Source: Gigaspora rosea
Lineage: Eukaryota; Glomeromycota; Glomeromycetes; Diversisporales; Gigasporaceae
DNA length: 64,000 nucleotides
Reading direction: 5' to 3'
Assembly: GCA_003550325.1 (NCBI GenBank)
Contig: QKWP01000242.1
Span: 107,936 to 171,935, forward strand
Shown here: positions 62,761 through 64,000 of the stretch, piece by piece
Layout of the letters: every line of letters starts with the position of its first letter
Numbering within the stretch: position 1 is the first letter of the stretch
Program-made: the position numbers and the translations under genes
Notes under the pieces: generated by a model
Database searches by the model: none
Told to the model about the DNA's origin: nothing
What the model saw: only the letters and a program-made list of their open reading frames with translations

Positions 62761-62893
62761 CCAAAAAAAAAACAATTATTTAATTAGGAGCCAGAAAAGA
62801 GGAGGTAGCCAAAGAAATATCTTTGCAGAGTGAAGGAAGAGAGGTTCTAGTGTTCCGGCTGTTTTAAATGATTTCAGCCAGAAGGCACCAAAA

Positions 62894-63339
62894 TGTTACA
62901 AGCGACTATAGCCTTCTATATAGTACTTGCAACACAGCACACAACGACAGGGATCTTGTAAGGGTCAGAGAAGATATGAAGCGGTGTGGAAGTGGAATAT
63001 TACTTCACTAGAGCGGTTCAGTTTATATTTATTAATTAACAAGAGTATTATTTATTTAGCAAAGATATATTTTATTGATTTAGATAATAATATTTAAGAG
63101 ATACAATTATTTAAGTATTGGAGGGAGGAGAAAGGGAAGTCTGAATCTAAGCTAGAAAGCTTGTGGGTAGAAAGTCAGAAAGTAAGGGTTTATGTATCTT
63201 TTTGTAAAACTCATAAAACTAATAAAACTAATAAAACTCCTGTTGCGCAATTGTGTCTTGTATTTTAACATTTATTTGGTTTACAATTGTTGTGCTCTAG
63301 AATGTTCTGGAAATAGAACAAGAAAGTTGTTCTATAACA
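62894..63339 (-). mobile_element. Probable LTR (446 bp) of the gypsy fragment
   Basis: Plus-strand sequence starts TGTTACAAGCG (62894) and ends TTCTATAACA (63339), the TG...CA pattern with short inverted ends. Directly inside, on the minus strand, TTTTGGTGCCTTCTGGCTG contains TGGTGCC, a PBS-like start. No second LTR exists in the window to confirm the limits. Confidence 0.55.
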
Positions 63340-64000
63340 ATATTTCGAAATATTTCACAATGTATTTCGAAATATTGCAGGTTTTGAAATATTTCGAAAA
63401 TGTTTTTGAAAGTAAATTCAAAATATATTTTGAGCGGACTGACTGTGACTAGCTGGATCAGTAGATATGTAACCTGGGTCATACCAAGGACGCATTGGAC
63501 TATATTTTCGAAATACTTCGAATATATCTAAATTAATCTGCATATCTGTATTACATGATCAGATTAGATCTTTTGTTTATTAATTAGATCTATTCATATT
63601 GTTTTTTATTTTGGTTTGTTTTTTTTACTTTCACTTGTTTTCGCTTTTTTTTGCTTTTGTTTTGTTTTTGTTTTTTTTATTTATTTATTTATTTTTAATT
63701 TTTTTCGTATTTTACAAAACTACTAGCCCTTTGCAAGAAAACCTACAACTTTTCGGAACTTAGTGCATGCCACTCAGACTTCTGAAACTTAGCAAGAATA
63801 CACAACAGATTTTACCCAGCAATTTCTAAATTTCCAGAAACACTACTTTAGAGAAATGGGCGCAAGTTTTCACAAGTTTTTGCAAATTTTGCAAGTTTTT
63901 TGCAAGTTCTTGCAAGGTTTCGCTTTTTTTATTTATTCGTTTCATGTTTTTTGTTTTTGTTTTTTTTTGTTTTATTTTTTTATTAATTTATTTTATTTTG
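63340..64000. other. Palindromic TTTCGAAA repeats, then T-rich low complexity
   Basis: 63340-63530 contains many aatatttcgaaatatt motifs, possibly a small MITE. From 63600 on there are long T runs and a ttttgcaagtt repeat near 63870-63920. No gene. Confidence 0.45.

Overview
The window looks like nuclear DNA of an early-diverging fungus, most likely an arbuscular mycorrhizal fungus (Glomeromycotina). The grounds are very AT-rich, MITE-packed intergenic DNA, two spliced Crinkler (CRN) effector genes of the REase-plus-kinase type, a gypsy gag typical of large fungal genomes, and a secreted repeat peptide. The lineage is inferred, not proven. There are two assembly gaps (25405-25419 and 56405-57156).

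Region 1 (1 to about 14340) is the most unusual part. It is a compact, virus-like block of tightly packed intron-less genes, nearly all on the minus strand. Read in transcription order from about 12.9 kb downwards there are seven tiny membrane proteins, one basic proline-rich protein, two unknown soluble proteins, a Gag with zinc knuckles, a retropepsin-like protein, and a 1150-residue ORF. That ORF carries an endonuclease IV (Nfo)-like AP-endonuclease domain with all nine expected metal ligands. A Ty3/gypsy-type reverse transcriptase-RNase H follows, broken by frameshifts and with YMDG in place of YMDD. No retroviral integrase is seen. Beyond RNase H lie a convergent plus-strand 286-aa gene and a broken IS1595/ISXO2 (Merlin-like) DDE transposase. 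The block continues off the left edge and no LTR pair is visible inside the window.

Region 2 (14.3-35.7 kb) is gene-poor and built from nested non-autonomous DNA transposons. Many have exact target-site duplications (TSDs): 8 bp for hAT-like elements, 3 bp for a CCCTATAA family, TA for pogo/mariner-like ones. It also holds a degenerate ~100-bp satellite in two opposite-facing arrays, a hAT transposase C-terminal relic and an orphan exon.

Region 3 (36.0-37.8 kb) holds a secreted protein of twelve 19-residue repeats. Its core (SPKGPGH) resembles plant PIP/CEP-type signalling peptides. The gene is cut near its 3' end by an 880-bp hAT-like insertion flanked by an 8-bp TSD.

Region 4 (37.8-53.6 kb) is almost gene-free: MITEs, perfect palindromes, microsatellites, several degenerate tandem arrays and extremely AT-rich DNA.

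Region 5 (53.6-60.6 kb) has two divergently oriented paralogous CRN genes sharing one intron position. One has lost its 5' end at a transposon junction. The other has an 8-nt deletion in the kinase catalytic loop and then runs into retroelement DNA.

Region 6 (60.6-64 kb) is a decayed gypsy gag with a probable LTR, then low-complexity DNA.
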